Assembly: GCF_022352055.1 (NCBI RefSeq)
Contig: NZ_JAKRWM010000022.1
Location: 1-64,000 of the forward strand
Reading direction: 5' to 3'
DNA from: Cohnella mopanensis
GTDB taxonomy: Bacteria > Bacillota > Bacilli > Paenibacillales > Paenibacillaceae
DNA length: 64,000 bases
In this document: positions 1-7,696 of the stretch, piece by piece
Layout: every line of letters begins with the position of its first letter
Position numbering within the stretch: the first letter of the stretch is position 1
Position numbers and translations under genes: made by a program
The notes under the pieces: generated by a model
Told to the model about the DNA's origin: nothing
Database searches by the model: none
Seen by the model: the letters and a program-made list of their open reading frames with translations, nothing else

Positions 1-49
1 TGCGGTCTGCGGTCTGCGGTCTGCGGTCTGCGGTCTGCGGTCTGCTGTA
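1..49. repeat. 7-bp tandem repeat (TGCGGTC x6)
   Basis: Six perfect head-to-tail copies of TGCGGTC (1-42) followed by a degenerate seventh. The array is cut by the window edge, so its full length is unknown. It lies downstream of the tRNA genes. A perfect short-unit array like this is expected to vary in copy number between strains. Confidence 0.85.
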
Positions 50-82
50 AGGTGAACAGGGTGCGCTGAGGTATCCGAAAAT

Positions 83-119
83 CAAAAAGAGCCCTACAGC
101 ACAAGGCCGTGGACTCTTT
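83..119 (-). terminator. Rho-independent terminator after tRNA-Ser
   Basis: Read on the minus strand, a 9-bp stem (AAAGAGTCC pairing with GGGCTCTTT through one G-T wobble) is followed by a short T run. It sits just beyond the 3' end of tRNA-Ser, so it probably ends the tRNA transcript. Confidence 0.55.
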
Positions 120-142
120 CAAGTCGTCTTATTGAAGTTACA

Positions 143-233
143 TGGCGGGGAGAGAGGGATTCGAACCCTCGCACGCATGACACGTCTACTCCCTTAGCAG
201 AGGAGCCCCTTATAGCCACTTGGGTATCTCCCC
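143..233 (-). tRNA. tRNA-Ser (GCT)
   Basis: A 91-nt tRNA with encoded CCA. The acceptor stem GGGGAGA pairs with TCTCCCC. The anticodon stem CTCCT/GGGAG closes the loop CTGCTAA, giving anticodon GCT, which reads AGC/AGT serine codons. The long variable arm is typical of class II serine tRNAs, and the T-loop GGTTCGAATCC is canonical. It lies one base downstream of tRNA-Asn and is presumably co-transcribed with it. Confidence 0.96.
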
Positions 234-234
234 A

Positions 235-310
235 TGGCTCCCCGAACAGGACTCGAACCTGTGACAACTCGATTAACAGTCGAGTGCTCTACCAACTGAG
301 CTATCAGGGA
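235..310 (-). tRNA. tRNA-Asn (GTT)
   Basis: A 76-nt tRNA with encoded CCA. The acceptor stem TCCCTGA pairs with TCGGGGA. The anticodon stem CTCGA/TCGAG closes the loop CTGTTAA, giving anticodon GTT. The D-loop (AGCTCAGTTGGTAGAGC) and T-loop (GGTTCGAGTCC) are canonical. From memory, B. subtilis also has an Asn-Ser tRNA start to its trnS cluster beside sprT, so this position looks ancestral. Confidence 0.96.
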
Positions 311-468
311 AAGTTTCAAAAGCGACAAGTAATAATTTATCATGGTTCGAAAATGAAGTCAAGCATTTGAACAATGTTTTTTTAATCTTTTTCAAAACTA
401 ATTTTCCGCGCAAAAAATCAAGAAATAAATGGCAGGAATTCATTGACAGCATCATCCTTTAAATGTTA

Positions 469-486
469 TTTATTGATTAATAAATC
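469..486. promoter_or_regulatory. Candidate TetR operator O1, before the regulator gene
   Basis: An 18-bp AT-rich dyad, TTTATTGATTAATAAATC, 40 bp before the chosen GTG of the TetR gene. Nearly the same site occurs at 1080-1097 and 1137-1154. Consensus: TTTATTKATYAATAAATM. A site here implies autoregulation and argues against translation beginning at the upstream ATG at 443. Confidence 0.65.
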
Positions 487-526
487 AAATTCAATAACAA
501 TTTCGATTAAAGGAGTCGATGCCGAC

Positions 527-1057
527 GTGAGCCCCAAAGAGGAAGTCGTAGCAAGCCGGAAAGAACAGATCATTAACAGCGCAGCAGCCTTGTTCGCCTC
601 TCAGGGTTACTACAAAACAACGACCGCCCATGTAGCGGAAGACGTTGGAGTTACCCAGCCTTATGTATTCCATTTCTTCAAATCCAAAGAACAGCTGTAT
701 CTTGCCGTATTAGAAAGAGCGTATGTAAGAATGATGAACGCCTTCTTCACGGTAGAAGCCCCTCCCGAGGAGCTAAGCATGCAAATGGGCAAAGCGTTTA
801 ACGGATTGCTGGAAACTCACAGGAACGAAATGCTGCTGCTTATGCAGAGCTTCACGACGCCCGAGCCGGCCATTCGCGAATTCGCCAAAGAAAAGTATTC
901 TTTGATCTATGACCGTCTACTGGAAAGGTTTCAGAAAGCCGAAATCCCTAATCCGCAATGGGCGGCGAGCACGTTTATCTCATGCGGCCTGATCGTCACG
1001 TTGTCGGAAGTGCTGGAAATGCCGAAGTTATCGCCTTGGTCATCCGACCTCGTTTAA
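527..1057 (+). CDS. TetR/AcrR family transcriptional regulator
   Basis: A 176-residue regulator. The N-terminal helix-turn-helix follows the TetR pattern: SRKEQIINSAAALFASQGY, then TTTAHVAEDVGVTQPYVFHFF, where recognition-helix residues are evident. The C-terminal ligand-binding half is short and poorly conserved. The reading frame is open back to an ATG at 443, but GTG at 527 is preceded by AAAGGAG at 11 nt, while the longer version would translate through the operator. It lies 120 bp ahead of a co-directional DHA2-type drug exporter, and three matching dyads flank the two genes. It very likely represses the exporter and itself until a toxic ligand binds. The ligand cannot be told from sequence. 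Confidence 0.88.
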   Translation: MSPKEEVVASRKEQIINSAAALFASQGYYKTTTAHVAEDVGVTQPYVFHFFKSKEQLYLAVLERAYVRMMNAFFTVEAPPEELSMQMGKAFNGLLETHRNEMLLLMQSFTTPEPAIREFAKEKYSLIYDRLLERFQKAEIPNPQWAASTFISCGLIVTLSEVLEMPKLSPWSSDLV

Positions 1058-1079
1058 TCGAGGTTTTCCGCAGCTTGTA

Positions 1080-1097
1080 TTTATTTATCAATAAATC
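1080..1097. promoter_or_regulatory. Candidate TetR operator O2, upstream of the MFS exporter
   Basis: TTTATTTATCAATAAATC differs from O1 at two positions. It lies 80 bp before the exporter start, paired with O3. The spacing from O2 to O3 (57 bp start to start) would place two dimers on either side of, or over, the exporter promoter. Confidence 0.6.
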
Positions 1098-1136
1098 AAG
1101 ATAATCAAAGCGGTAAGAATTTAATGCTACTAATCA

Positions 1137-1156
1137 TTTATTTATTAATAAATAAA
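1137..1156. promoter_or_regulatory. Candidate TetR operator O3, perfect 20-bp palindrome
   Basis: A perfect 20-bp palindrome with half-site TTTATTTATT, ending 21 bp before the exporter ATG and just before its AAAAGGAG ribosome-binding site. It contains the O1/O2 consensus and is the most symmetrical of the three, so it is likely the strongest site. Confidence 0.68.
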
Positions 1157-1177
1157 ATATAAAAGGAGAGATTAACC

Positions 1178-2614
1178 ATGTTTACACCCGCACGCGTACG
1201 TTTATTGTTCGTCACCTGCATCGCTTTGTTCATGGCCATGCTCGATAATCTGGTGCTCGGAGTAGCCCTCCCTTCTATTCAAAAGGATCTTGGCGCTACC
1301 TTGTCCGACCTGGAATGGTTTATGAACGCTTACACCCTTGCTTTCGCCGTCCTGCTCATTCCATTCAGCGTATTGGGCGACTCGATCGGAAGGAAGAAGG
1401 TGTTCTTAAGCGGGGTCGTCATTTTTACGCTTGGTTCGTTATTGTCCGGACTTAGCGACAGCTCCATGGAATTGATACTCTCAAGAGCGTTGCAGGGAGT
1501 AGGAGGCGCCGCTATCGTACCGCTCAGCTTGACGTTAGTGAACTCCGCCTTTCCGCCTGAGAAAAGAGCCGCAGCCATCGGCTTATGGTCGGGAATATCG
1601 GGTCTTGGCCTCAGCGTCGGTCCGCTCGTAGGGGGATTGATCATGGAAGGCGCGCCCTGGCAGGTTATATTCTACGTGAACGTACCTGTAGGTGTTATAG
1701 CGTTCGTTCTCGGGTTAAAATGGCTCGGAGAGTCGCGCGGAGTTCGCAAGCCGCTCGATCCCGTTGGCGTACTCCTGCTTACATCGGGATTGTTCGGCAT
1801 TATTTTCGGCTTGGAGAGGGGAAATTCGGAAGGTTGGGGTACACCCATCGTATACGGCTCATTAGCTCTTGGCGGCTTGTTGCTCGTCCTGTTCTATTTC
1901 TGGGAGAGAACGCGTCAAAATCCGTTCGTGCGCTTCGATCTATTCCGAAGCAGAGCTTATACCTTCTACACGTTCGCTGGCTTCTGGATGAACGCCGGAG
2001 TATTCGGGGCTATATTCCTGCTCACCTTGTTCCTGCAGCAAGCACAAGGAAATACGCCGCTTGGGGCTGGAGTTAAAGAGATGGCCTGGACGACGATGAC
2101 GATGATCGCCGCACCGTTAGCAGGTCTAGCCATCAGCCGGTTCGGGAATCGGACCGTTCTGCTCTTCGGACTGTTATTCCAAGCCGCCGCGCTTGCCTGG
2201 TTCGCGTTGATTATTCAATCGCAAGGCTTCGACTTCCCGTTCGTCTACATCTTAGGTCCAATGATGTTGGCGGGAACCGGCATGGGACTCAGCTTCACTC
2301 CGCTCTCTCACGGTCTGATCTCCTCGGTTCCGGAAGACGCGTCCGGGGAAGCAAGCGGAATGGGCAATGCTACTCGCGAACTAGGCGGAGTATTCGGCAT
2401 CGCGATCAGCGGATTGATCTTTCAGTCGGGCGAGGCAATCCGGTCTCCTCAAGATTTTGCCGATCATATCGTTCCTAGCCTTAGCGTCGGCGCCCTCATG
2501 ATGGCTATTGCTTTCCTTGGGATCGCTTTGTTCGTAAAAACCAAAGCTCGCGCAGCCTCTCCGGAAGAGCTTTCTCCGCAAAAACCATCCAAGCCGGCAG
2601 ACTCCACGATTTAA
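1178..2614 (+). CDS. MFS transporter, DHA2 (EmrB/QacA-type) drug:H+ antiporter
   Basis: A 478-residue membrane protein of the 14-helix drug/H+ antiporter family that exports toxic compounds using the proton gradient. The N-terminal helix is followed by MLDNLVLGVALPSIQKDL, the motif typical of DHA2 proteins (motif D1 region). The loop 2-3 motif GDSIGRKKVF is the MFS A motif, and the antiporter motif C is visible as GLSVGPLVGGL. The length and hydrophobicity fit 14 helices, with a polar 25-residue tail. A strong AAAAGGAG ribosome-binding site precedes the ATG. It is directly downstream of a TetR regulator and its operators. The substrate is unknown. Confidence 0.92.
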   Translation: MFTPARVRLLFVTCIALFMAMLDNLVLGVALPSIQKDLGATLSDLEWFMNAYTLAFAVLLIPFSVLGDSIGRKKVFLSGVVIFTLGSLLSGLSDSSMELILSRALQGVGGAAIVPLSLTLVNSAFPPEKRAAAIGLWSGISGLGLSVGPLVGGLIMEGAPWQVIFYVNVPVGVIAFVLGLKWLGESRGVRKPLDPVGVLLLTSGLFGIIFGLERGNSEGWGTPIVYGSLALGGLLLVLFYFWERTRQNPFVRFDLFRSRAYTFYTFAGFWMNAGVFGAIFLLTLFLQQAQGNTPLGAGVKEMAWTTMTMIAAPLAGLAISRFGNRTVLLFGLLFQAAALAWFALIIQSQGFDFPFVYILGPMMLAGTGMGLSFTPLSHGLISSVPEDASGEASGMGNATRELGGVFGIAISGLIFQSGEAIRSPQDFADHIVPSLSVGALMMAIAFLGIALFVKTKARAASPEELSPQKPSKPADSTI

Positions 2615-2636
2615 ATCGGCTTTTGCCCGGTCGAAA

Positions 2637-3122
2637 TTAGGTGCCAACCGTCGGCTCAGTTTGCTGCTGTACCTGTAGTAGCTTGAGCCGGCCGCGGCAA
2701 CGTCCGCACGCATACTTACGAGGGTCCGTACGCCGTTTGCGAGGATAATTCATTCCGCATGCCTGACACACGAGCAAGTACTTCACGGGAAGCCTCCTGG
2801 ACGCTCCAGGCAGCGGACGGCAGTGACGCGTTGCGCCGACCTCGGCCAGCAACTGCTTGAAATCCGCATCCCGGTGCTGGAATCCTTTGCGTTGAAGATG
2901 CAAATGATAATGGCAAAGCTCGTGCTTAATAATGGCTTCCGTCTCTTCTTCGCCGTGAACGGCCAGTTGGTGCGGGCTAATCTCGATATTATGGCTCTTC
3001 GTGAAATAACGGCCGCCCGTTGCCCTTAGCCGCGAATTGAAAGAAGCGCGATGCAGGAACGGCCTGCCGAAAAAGGTCAGAGACACCCGCTCTATCCATT
3101 GTTGTAGCTCCTGATCGTTCAT
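2637..3122 (-). CDS. sprT: SprT family zinc metalloprotease-like protein
   Basis: A 161-residue SprT-like protein (B. subtilis YdcK type). The zinc protease motif is HELCH at residues 67-71. The C-terminal zinc ribbon is C-x2-C (119, 122) and C-x2-C (139, 142). The family is related to eukaryotic SPRTN, but the role in Firmicutes is not established. The start follows GGAGGA at 6 nt. It is convergent with the MFS gene, with only 22 bp between stops. Its neighbours cmpA and tex match the conserved ydcI-cmpA-ydcK block of Bacillales. Confidence 0.92.
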   Translation of the reverse strand: MNDQELQQWIERVSLTFFGRPFLHRASFNSRLRATGGRYFTKSHNIEISPHQLAVHGEEETEAIIKHELCHYHLHLQRKGFQHRDADFKQLLAEVGATRHCRPLPGASRRLPVKYLLVCQACGMNYPRKRRTDPRKYACGRCRGRLKLLQVQQQTEPTVGT

Positions 3123-3212
3123 TTTCCATCCTCCCTGCTTGACCTACTTGAATTGTAGACTCGGATTGGGCTACACTGTCAAGTAGAAATGGTTGAGGGG
3201 AGTCCGTATCAT

Positions 3213-3569
3213 ATGCCTGAAATGTCATACGTTCTATTGCAGCAAGAAGATGGAGAGCTCCAGTTCGTGGAGATGCCCGCTTCCCATGCTTACCAATTAA
3301 GCGCCTTGAATTTACGTCTTCATAAAGAATTGTCCAAATTAACCGCGGACAACGTCCCGCAGCTCCCTAAAGCGATAGCGGAATTCCGCGCATTGGATTT
3401 GCTGGATGAGAACCAATCGCCGATCGGCGGCCTAACTTACATTAATGAACTGGAACAAACCTTCTCCTCGATTCGGGAAGGCTCCTATCCGCTAATCTCG
3501 TTATTAACGGAAATTCGGGCTCTGCAAGCGCAGCTTGAGCAATGGTATGAAGATGAGGATATGCTGTAA
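3213..3569 (+). CDS. Conserved hypothetical protein (118 aa)
   Basis: A small acidic, soluble protein of 118 residues with no signal peptide or membrane helix. It is largely helical after an N-terminal beta segment (YVLLQQEDGELQFVEMP). I recall similar Paenibacillaceae proteins, sometimes labelled hydrolase/acyltransferase without support, next to cmpA. The start at 3213 is chosen over an in-frame ATG at 3189 because GAGGGGAG ends 10 nt upstream of it, while the earlier ATG lies before that site. It is divergent from sprT and followed 88 bp later by cmpA. Confidence 0.75.
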   Translation: MPEMSYVLLQQEDGELQFVEMPASHAYQLSALNLRLHKELSKLTADNVPQLPKAIAEFRALDLLDENQSPIGGLTYINELEQTFSSIREGSYPLISLLTEIRALQAQLEQWYEDEDML

Positions 3570-3657
3570 ACATCTATCCGCCTAGGACCTGCACGGTCAT
3601 CCGCCTAACCCCATATGCTATTCATACAGCATGTGATAGGGGAGGAGGACGACTTCG

Positions 3658-3807
3658 ATGCCTCAATGGCTTTGCAACCAGCTCATGTCGGCATTCCAGA
3701 AAAAAGACCGTAGGCAAATTCGTCTGCTAAACGATTGCTGGTTTTATTACCGAGCCAAACCCGATAAATCCAAGGAAACCAAAGATACAATAGGGTTCAA
3801 CCCGTGA
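3658..3807 (+). CDS. cmpA: Cortex morphogenetic protein CmpA
   Basis: A 49-residue basic protein. The N-terminal 33 residues match the small sporulation protein CmpA: MPQWL near the start, then a KKDRRQIRLLNDCWFYYR core closely resembling the B. subtilis core ending in NQCWYFYRKK. CmpA couples coat and cortex assembly during sporulation, working with SpoIVA and ClpXP quality control. B. subtilis CmpA is 37 residues; this one has a polar C-terminal extension of about 15. GGGGAGGAGG lies upstream at good distance. In B. subtilis it is also located between tex (ydcI) and ydcK (sprT). Confidence 0.85.
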   Translation: MPQWLCNQLMSAFQKKDRRQIRLLNDCWFYYRAKPDKSKETKDTIGFNP

Positions 3808-3813
3808 ACGATC

Positions 3814-3864
3814 AAAAAAAGAGCTTCTCACCCGCCAATGCTGGCAGGATCGAAGCTCTTTTTT
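3814..3864. terminator. Bidirectional terminator between cmpA and nitroreductase
   Basis: A perfect 13-bp stem, AAAAAAGAGCTTC with GAAGCTCTTTTTT, around a loop of roughly 22 nt. The A and T runs within the arms let it serve both the plus-strand cmpA and the minus-strand nitroreductase, which converge here. Confidence 0.85.
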
Positions 3865-3869
3865 GCTGT

Positions 3870-4520
3870 TTACAGGGTGAAATCATTCCATCTAACAACT
3901 TCGTCAACCGTTAACCGAACGGACGGATGTCCTTCTTTCGCGGCTTTGCCGATCGCGATCAGCATGATCGGAATATACCGCTCGCCGATTCCGAACGCCT
4001 CTAAGAACTTCTCCGCGTCGTAACCGCCCATAGGCACCGTGTCGTAGCCTCTCGCTTTGGCCGACAGCATCAGTTGCATGGACACTAGACCGCCGTCCGT
4101 ATAAATAATTTTACGTGCGACATCCGGAGGTAAGGAAGAGTACATTTGCGTCGTTCTGGAAATAAAAGCATCTTTTGTCGCTTCAGGCATATAACCCGCT
4201 TCATGCGCACGATTATAGATCGTCTCGACAAGCTTGTAGCTTTCTAAGTCGCCAAGCACCGCAATGACCGCTGAAGCTTCTGCAACCTGCTGTTGATTGT
4301 ACGCGATCGGAAGCAGCTTATCCTTCAACTCTTGGGAATCGATAACCAGAAACCGCCAAGGCTGAACGTTAGACGAGGAGGGCGCGCGTAAAGCTTCCGT
4401 AAGCAATTCCGTCATGTCTTCCTTGGAAATCTTAAACGTAGGATCGTAATTCCTTACGGAGCGGCGTCCATTGACGACTTCCGAGAATGTTGCATTCGAC
4501 AAAACTTGTGTTGTTGTCAT
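3870..4520 (-). CDS. Nitroreductase family protein
   Basis: A 216-residue FMN-dependent nitroreductase-like oxidoreductase. The N-terminal RRSVRNYDP contacts the FMN phosphate in the family, and the following ALRAPSSSNVQPWRF segment is the hallmark cofactor region. GGYD and the C-terminal IGKAAKEGHP complete the fold. Members reduce nitro groups, quinones or enones with NAD(P)H as homodimers; the substrate here is unknown. The start has GGAGGA at 8 nt. An Rrf2 regulator lies upstream on the same strand, 262 bp away, with an inverted repeat between them, suggesting redox- or thiol-controlled expression. Confidence 0.92.
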   Translation of the reverse strand: MTTTQVLSNATFSEVVNGRRSVRNYDPTFKISKEDMTELLTEALRAPSSSNVQPWRFLVIDSQELKDKLLPIAYNQQQVAEASAVIAVLGDLESYKLVETIYNRAHEAGYMPEATKDAFISRTTQMYSSLPPDVARKIIYTDGGLVSMQLMLSAKARGYDTVPMGGYDAEKFLEAFGIGERYIPIMLIAIGKAAKEGHPSVRLTVDEVVRWNDFTL

Positions 4521-4658
4521 TGTTCATTCCTCCAATTCAAATGTTAAACTGAGACAAAACTACCACAGTTAATGAAACAAAAAACCTCATGGCCTGAAAG
4601 ATAAAGATATTCCGTACACTGGCCGCCACTCGCTTTGCTTAGAATTCCCGACTTCAAT

Positions 4659-4678
4659 CTGTGTTATTTCAAACACAG
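4659..4678. promoter_or_regulatory. Inverted repeat between Rrf2 regulator and nitroreductase
   Basis: Six-base arms CTGTGT and ACACAG around an 8-nt AT-rich spacer (20 bp in total), about 140 bp upstream of the nitroreductase start. Partial copies of the half-site (CACAGTT at about 4563-4569, ACTGTGG at about 4700) occur nearby. It is a candidate operator for the adjacent Rrf2 protein. The role is inferred from position only. Confidence 0.4.
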
Positions 4679-4782
4679 TTAGAACTAAAAAAAACGAATG
4701 ACTGTGGCAAAGTTCCCTCGGAAATCAAAACCCGGTTAACTGTTGCGTATATTGCACAGTATAAATCGGTCAACTTGAAATG

Positions 4783-5265
4783 TCAACTGCTCAAATTCCC
4801 AATTTCATCTAGCGTAATTCCCTTGCAGTTATGGGCTCGTTCAGCGATGTCACCGATAGAATACCGACTCAGCACCTCTAGAATAGAACGGTCCATTTCC
4901 CTGGTCAACTCGCAAAAAATAACATTCATGTCCTTACCGAACGCATGCGATCCCGTCGTCTCCTTGATCCCGAGGGAGAGCAGATCGCTCACTTGCAATA
5001 CGGAATAGACTTCCGCTAACGACACGGAATACGGGTCTTTACTTAACCGGTACCCGCCATCCCGACCTTCGCGGGTTTCCAATATTCCACCCTTGGCGAG
5101 ATTAGCGAGAATTCGCCGTAACAAAGTCGCTTCAGATTGAAGCTGAACGGCTAACTCAGCGCTTGGACAAGTTTTGATGTTGTCTTTGGATAAAATGACA
5201 AGCGCTTGCAGCGCTAATCCAAACCATTTGGGATGATGGGATCCGACACATTTTTCCGGCTTCAT
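4783..5265 (-). CDS. Rrf2 family transcriptional regulator
   Basis: A 160-residue winged-helix regulator of the Rrf2 family (CymR, NsrR, IscR, YwnA). The wing region reads TREGRDGGYRLSKDP and the helix-turn-helix precedes it at roughly residues 35-65. The clustered three-cysteine Fe-S ligand set of NsrR/IscR is not present: cysteines occur singly at about 6, 33, 118 and 147. It therefore probably does not carry the usual cluster. Its start has GGAGG at a good distance. The nitroreductase downstream on the same strand is the likely target. Confidence 0.88.
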   Translation of the reverse strand: MKPEKCVGSHHPKWFGLALQALVILSKDNIKTCPSAELAVQLQSEATLLRRILANLAKGGILETREGRDGGYRLSKDPYSVSLAEVYSVLQVSDLLSLGIKETTGSHAFGKDMNVIFCELTREMDRSILEVLSRYSIGDIAERAHNCKGITLDEIGNLSS

Positions 5266-5348
5266 TTTATCGCCTCCGATTGCTTGAATTGTATCGAACT
5301 ATTGCCGCAAGAACAAGAGGTAAATGTAAACGTATCCTCTATAACGAA

Positions 5349-5377
5349 GCCCGAGGCGGCTAGATGTCCGCTCGGGC
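5349..5377 (-). terminator. Hairpin downstream of tex
   Basis: On the minus strand GCCCGAGCGG and CCGCCTCGGGC form a GC-rich stem with one bulge around an 8-nt loop, followed by only a weak TTCGTT tail. It begins about 10 bp beyond the tex stop, so it is probably its terminator. Confidence 0.5.
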
Positions 5378-5387
5378 CCGGATAGAG

Positions 5388-7568
5388 TTAAGGTTGGCGC
5401 ATCGTCAGGCTGACTCTGCCTTTTTTCAAATCGGAACCGAGCACCCAGACCGTTACCGTATCTCCAACCGCTACGACTTCGGTAGGATGTTTGACGAATT
5501 TGTTGCTAATCTGGGAAATGTGCACAAGACCGTCGTTCTTAATGCCGATATCGACGAAAGCGCCGAAATCGACCACGTTCCGAACCGTCCCTTTCAGCTC
5601 CATTCCCGGCTTCAAATCTTCGATATCCAGAACATCCGTGTGGAAAATCGGAGGCGGCAGTTCATCGCGGGGATCACGGCCCGGACGCTGCAAGCTGTCG
5701 ATAATGTCACGAAGCGTCGGAATACCGACATCGAGCCTTGCGGAAACTTCTTCAAGCCGGATTTCCTTTAATTTATCTTTAAGCGTTTCAGTACCGATAT
5801 CCGTTAATTTCACTCCGAGATCCTTGAATAACTTACCGACGACATCATACGATTCCGGATGGATCGGCGTGCGGTCGAGCGGGTTTTTGCCATCGGAGAT
5901 GCGTAGAAACCCTGCGCACTGCTCGAAGGTTTTGGCGCCGAGCCTCGGAACTTTCTGAATTTGCGAACGTTCGACGAACTTCCCTTTCTCCTCGCGGAGC
6001 TTCACGATATTGCGGGCCATCGTTGCATTAATGCCCGACACGTAAGACAGCAACGACGGAGAGGCCGTATTCACGTCCACGCCGACGTGGTTAACCGCGG
6101 ATTCGACGACTCCCGACAAGCTCTCGTCCAATCTTTTCTGCGTGACGTCATGCTGGTATTGTCCTACGCCGATCGCTTTCGGCTCGATCTTAACGAGCTC
6201 AGCGAGCGGATCCTGCAAACGGCGGGCGATGGAAACCGCGCTCCGCTCGGACACGTCCAGCTCGGGGAACTCTTCCGCCGCCAGCTTGGATGCGGAATAG
6301 ACGCTCGCTCCAGCCTCGTTAACGATAAGATATTGCAGGCTGCGCTCGGGCATAGCATGGATGATGCCGACAACGAACTGCTCCGTCTCCCGCGAGCCCG
6401 TTCCGTTGCCGATGACGATCAGTTGAATGCCATATTGGTTAATCAACCGCCGGAATACGACTTCCGCCTCGGCTTTCTTATTGTGCGGAGGAGTCGGGTA
6501 GGTGACTGCGACTTCCATCAGTTTGCCCGTATCGTCCACGACCGCCAGCTTACAGCCTGTCCGGAAAGCCGGGTCGACTCCAAGCACGACGCGACCTTTA
6601 ACAGGAGGTTGCAATAGCAGATTACGCAAGTTTTCCGAGAAGATGCCGATCGCATGCTCCTCCGCCCGCTCGGTCAATTCGCCGCGAAGCTCACGCTCGA
6701 TAGAAGAGGCAATTAGCCGCTTATATGCATCCTCCGCGGATGCAGCAAGCGTATCCCGCGTAACTGACGGCCCTTTTAACGTCCTGCGGTTAAGTTCCTC
6801 GACGATCCGTTCCGTCGGAACGTCGATCGATACGGACAGAATCTCTTCCCGCTCGCCGCGGTTCATCGCCAGAACCCTATGGGGAGGCAACCGCTTCACC
6901 GGTTCGGAATATTTGTAATACATCTCATAGACGGATTCCGCTTCCGCATCCTTCGCTTTGCTGAGTAACGTCCCTTGATCCCAAGTGAATTTACGGACCC
7001 AACGGCGAATGTCCGCGTCGTCGGCGATTCCTTCAGCCACGATATCCGATGCGCCCTGAATGGCATCCTCGGGAGTTGGCACTCCTTTATCTGCATTCAC
7101 ATATTTCGTTGCCTCGCCCAACAAATCGCCTTGTCTAGGCTGAGAGAGAAGCCACTGCGCTAACGGTTCAAGTCCGCGCTCTTTGGCGACACTCGCGCGG
7201 GTTTTCCGCTTTTGCCGGTATGGCCGATAAAGATCCTCGACTTCCTGCAGTTTCGTTGCCTTCTCGATGGCCGCCTGAAGCTCTGCGGTCAGTTTGCCCT
7301 GCTCGTCGATCAGGCGAATGACTTCGCCTTTGCGATCCTCAAGCCCCTTCAAGTAAGTGCGACGATCATCGATGGCGCGTAATTGCACTTCATCGAGCTC
7401 GCCGGTCATTTCTTTGCGGTATCTCGCGATAAAAGGAATCGTGTTCCCGTCGTCCAGAAGAGACGCCACGGTTCTGACTTGCCCTAAGCCAAGCGATAAT
7501 TCGCCGGCGATCTGCTTCAACATTCGTTCCTGCGAAGTGTGTATTGCCGTTTCGTTGCCAACGCTCAT
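5388..7568 (-). CDS. tex: Tex family RNA-binding transcription accessory protein
   Basis: A 726-residue Tex/YqgF-type protein, full length for the family. Order: N-terminal helical Tex domain (FIARYRKEMTGELDEVQLR), central YqgF/RuvC-like fold (VVLGVDPAFRTGCKLAVVD), two helix-hairpin-helix motifs (LLSYVSGINATMARNIVKLRE), and a C-terminal S1 RNA-binding domain (LKPGMELKGTVRNVVDFGAFVDIG). Tex binds RNA and is implicated in transcription and in degradation or toxin expression control in several bacteria; its molecular role is not settled. The start has GGGAGG at good distance. It corresponds to B. subtilis YdcI. Confidence 0.96.
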   Translation of the reverse strand: MSVGNETAIHTSQERMLKQIAGELSLGLGQVRTVASLLDDGNTIPFIARYRKEMTGELDEVQLRAIDDRRTYLKGLEDRKGEVIRLIDEQGKLTAELQAAIEKATKLQEVEDLYRPYRQKRKTRASVAKERGLEPLAQWLLSQPRQGDLLGEATKYVNADKGVPTPEDAIQGASDIVAEGIADDADIRRWVRKFTWDQGTLLSKAKDAEAESVYEMYYKYSEPVKRLPPHRVLAMNRGEREEILSVSIDVPTERIVEELNRRTLKGPSVTRDTLAASAEDAYKRLIASSIERELRGELTERAEEHAIGIFSENLRNLLLQPPVKGRVVLGVDPAFRTGCKLAVVDDTGKLMEVAVTYPTPPHNKKAEAEVVFRRLINQYGIQLIVIGNGTGSRETEQFVVGIIHAMPERSLQYLIVNEAGASVYSASKLAAEEFPELDVSERSAVSIARRLQDPLAELVKIEPKAIGVGQYQHDVTQKRLDESLSGVVESAVNHVGVDVNTASPSLLSYVSGINATMARNIVKLREEKGKFVERSQIQKVPRLGAKTFEQCAGFLRISDGKNPLDRTPIHPESYDVVGKLFKDLGVKLTDIGTETLKDKLKEIRLEEVSARLDVGIPTLRDIIDSLQRPGRDPRDELPPPIFHTDVLDIEDLKPGMELKGTVRNVVDFGAFVDIGIKNDGLVHISQISNKFVKHPTEVVAVGDTVTVWVLGSDLKKGRVSLTMRQP

Positions 7569-7696
7569 TAATAAGTGCCTCCCGCTACTATATACATCCT
7601 ATTATTATGTAGTTGTTTCCAGCCTTAATCAAGCAGCCTTATGACAACAACAGCTATTTCAAAGACCAACGACATTGAGGCAATCGCCGACGCGGG

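Noticed and set aside
443-526. Longer N-terminus for the TetR regulator
   Set aside because: It would translate through the operator, has no ribosome-binding site, and the added residues do not resemble the family.
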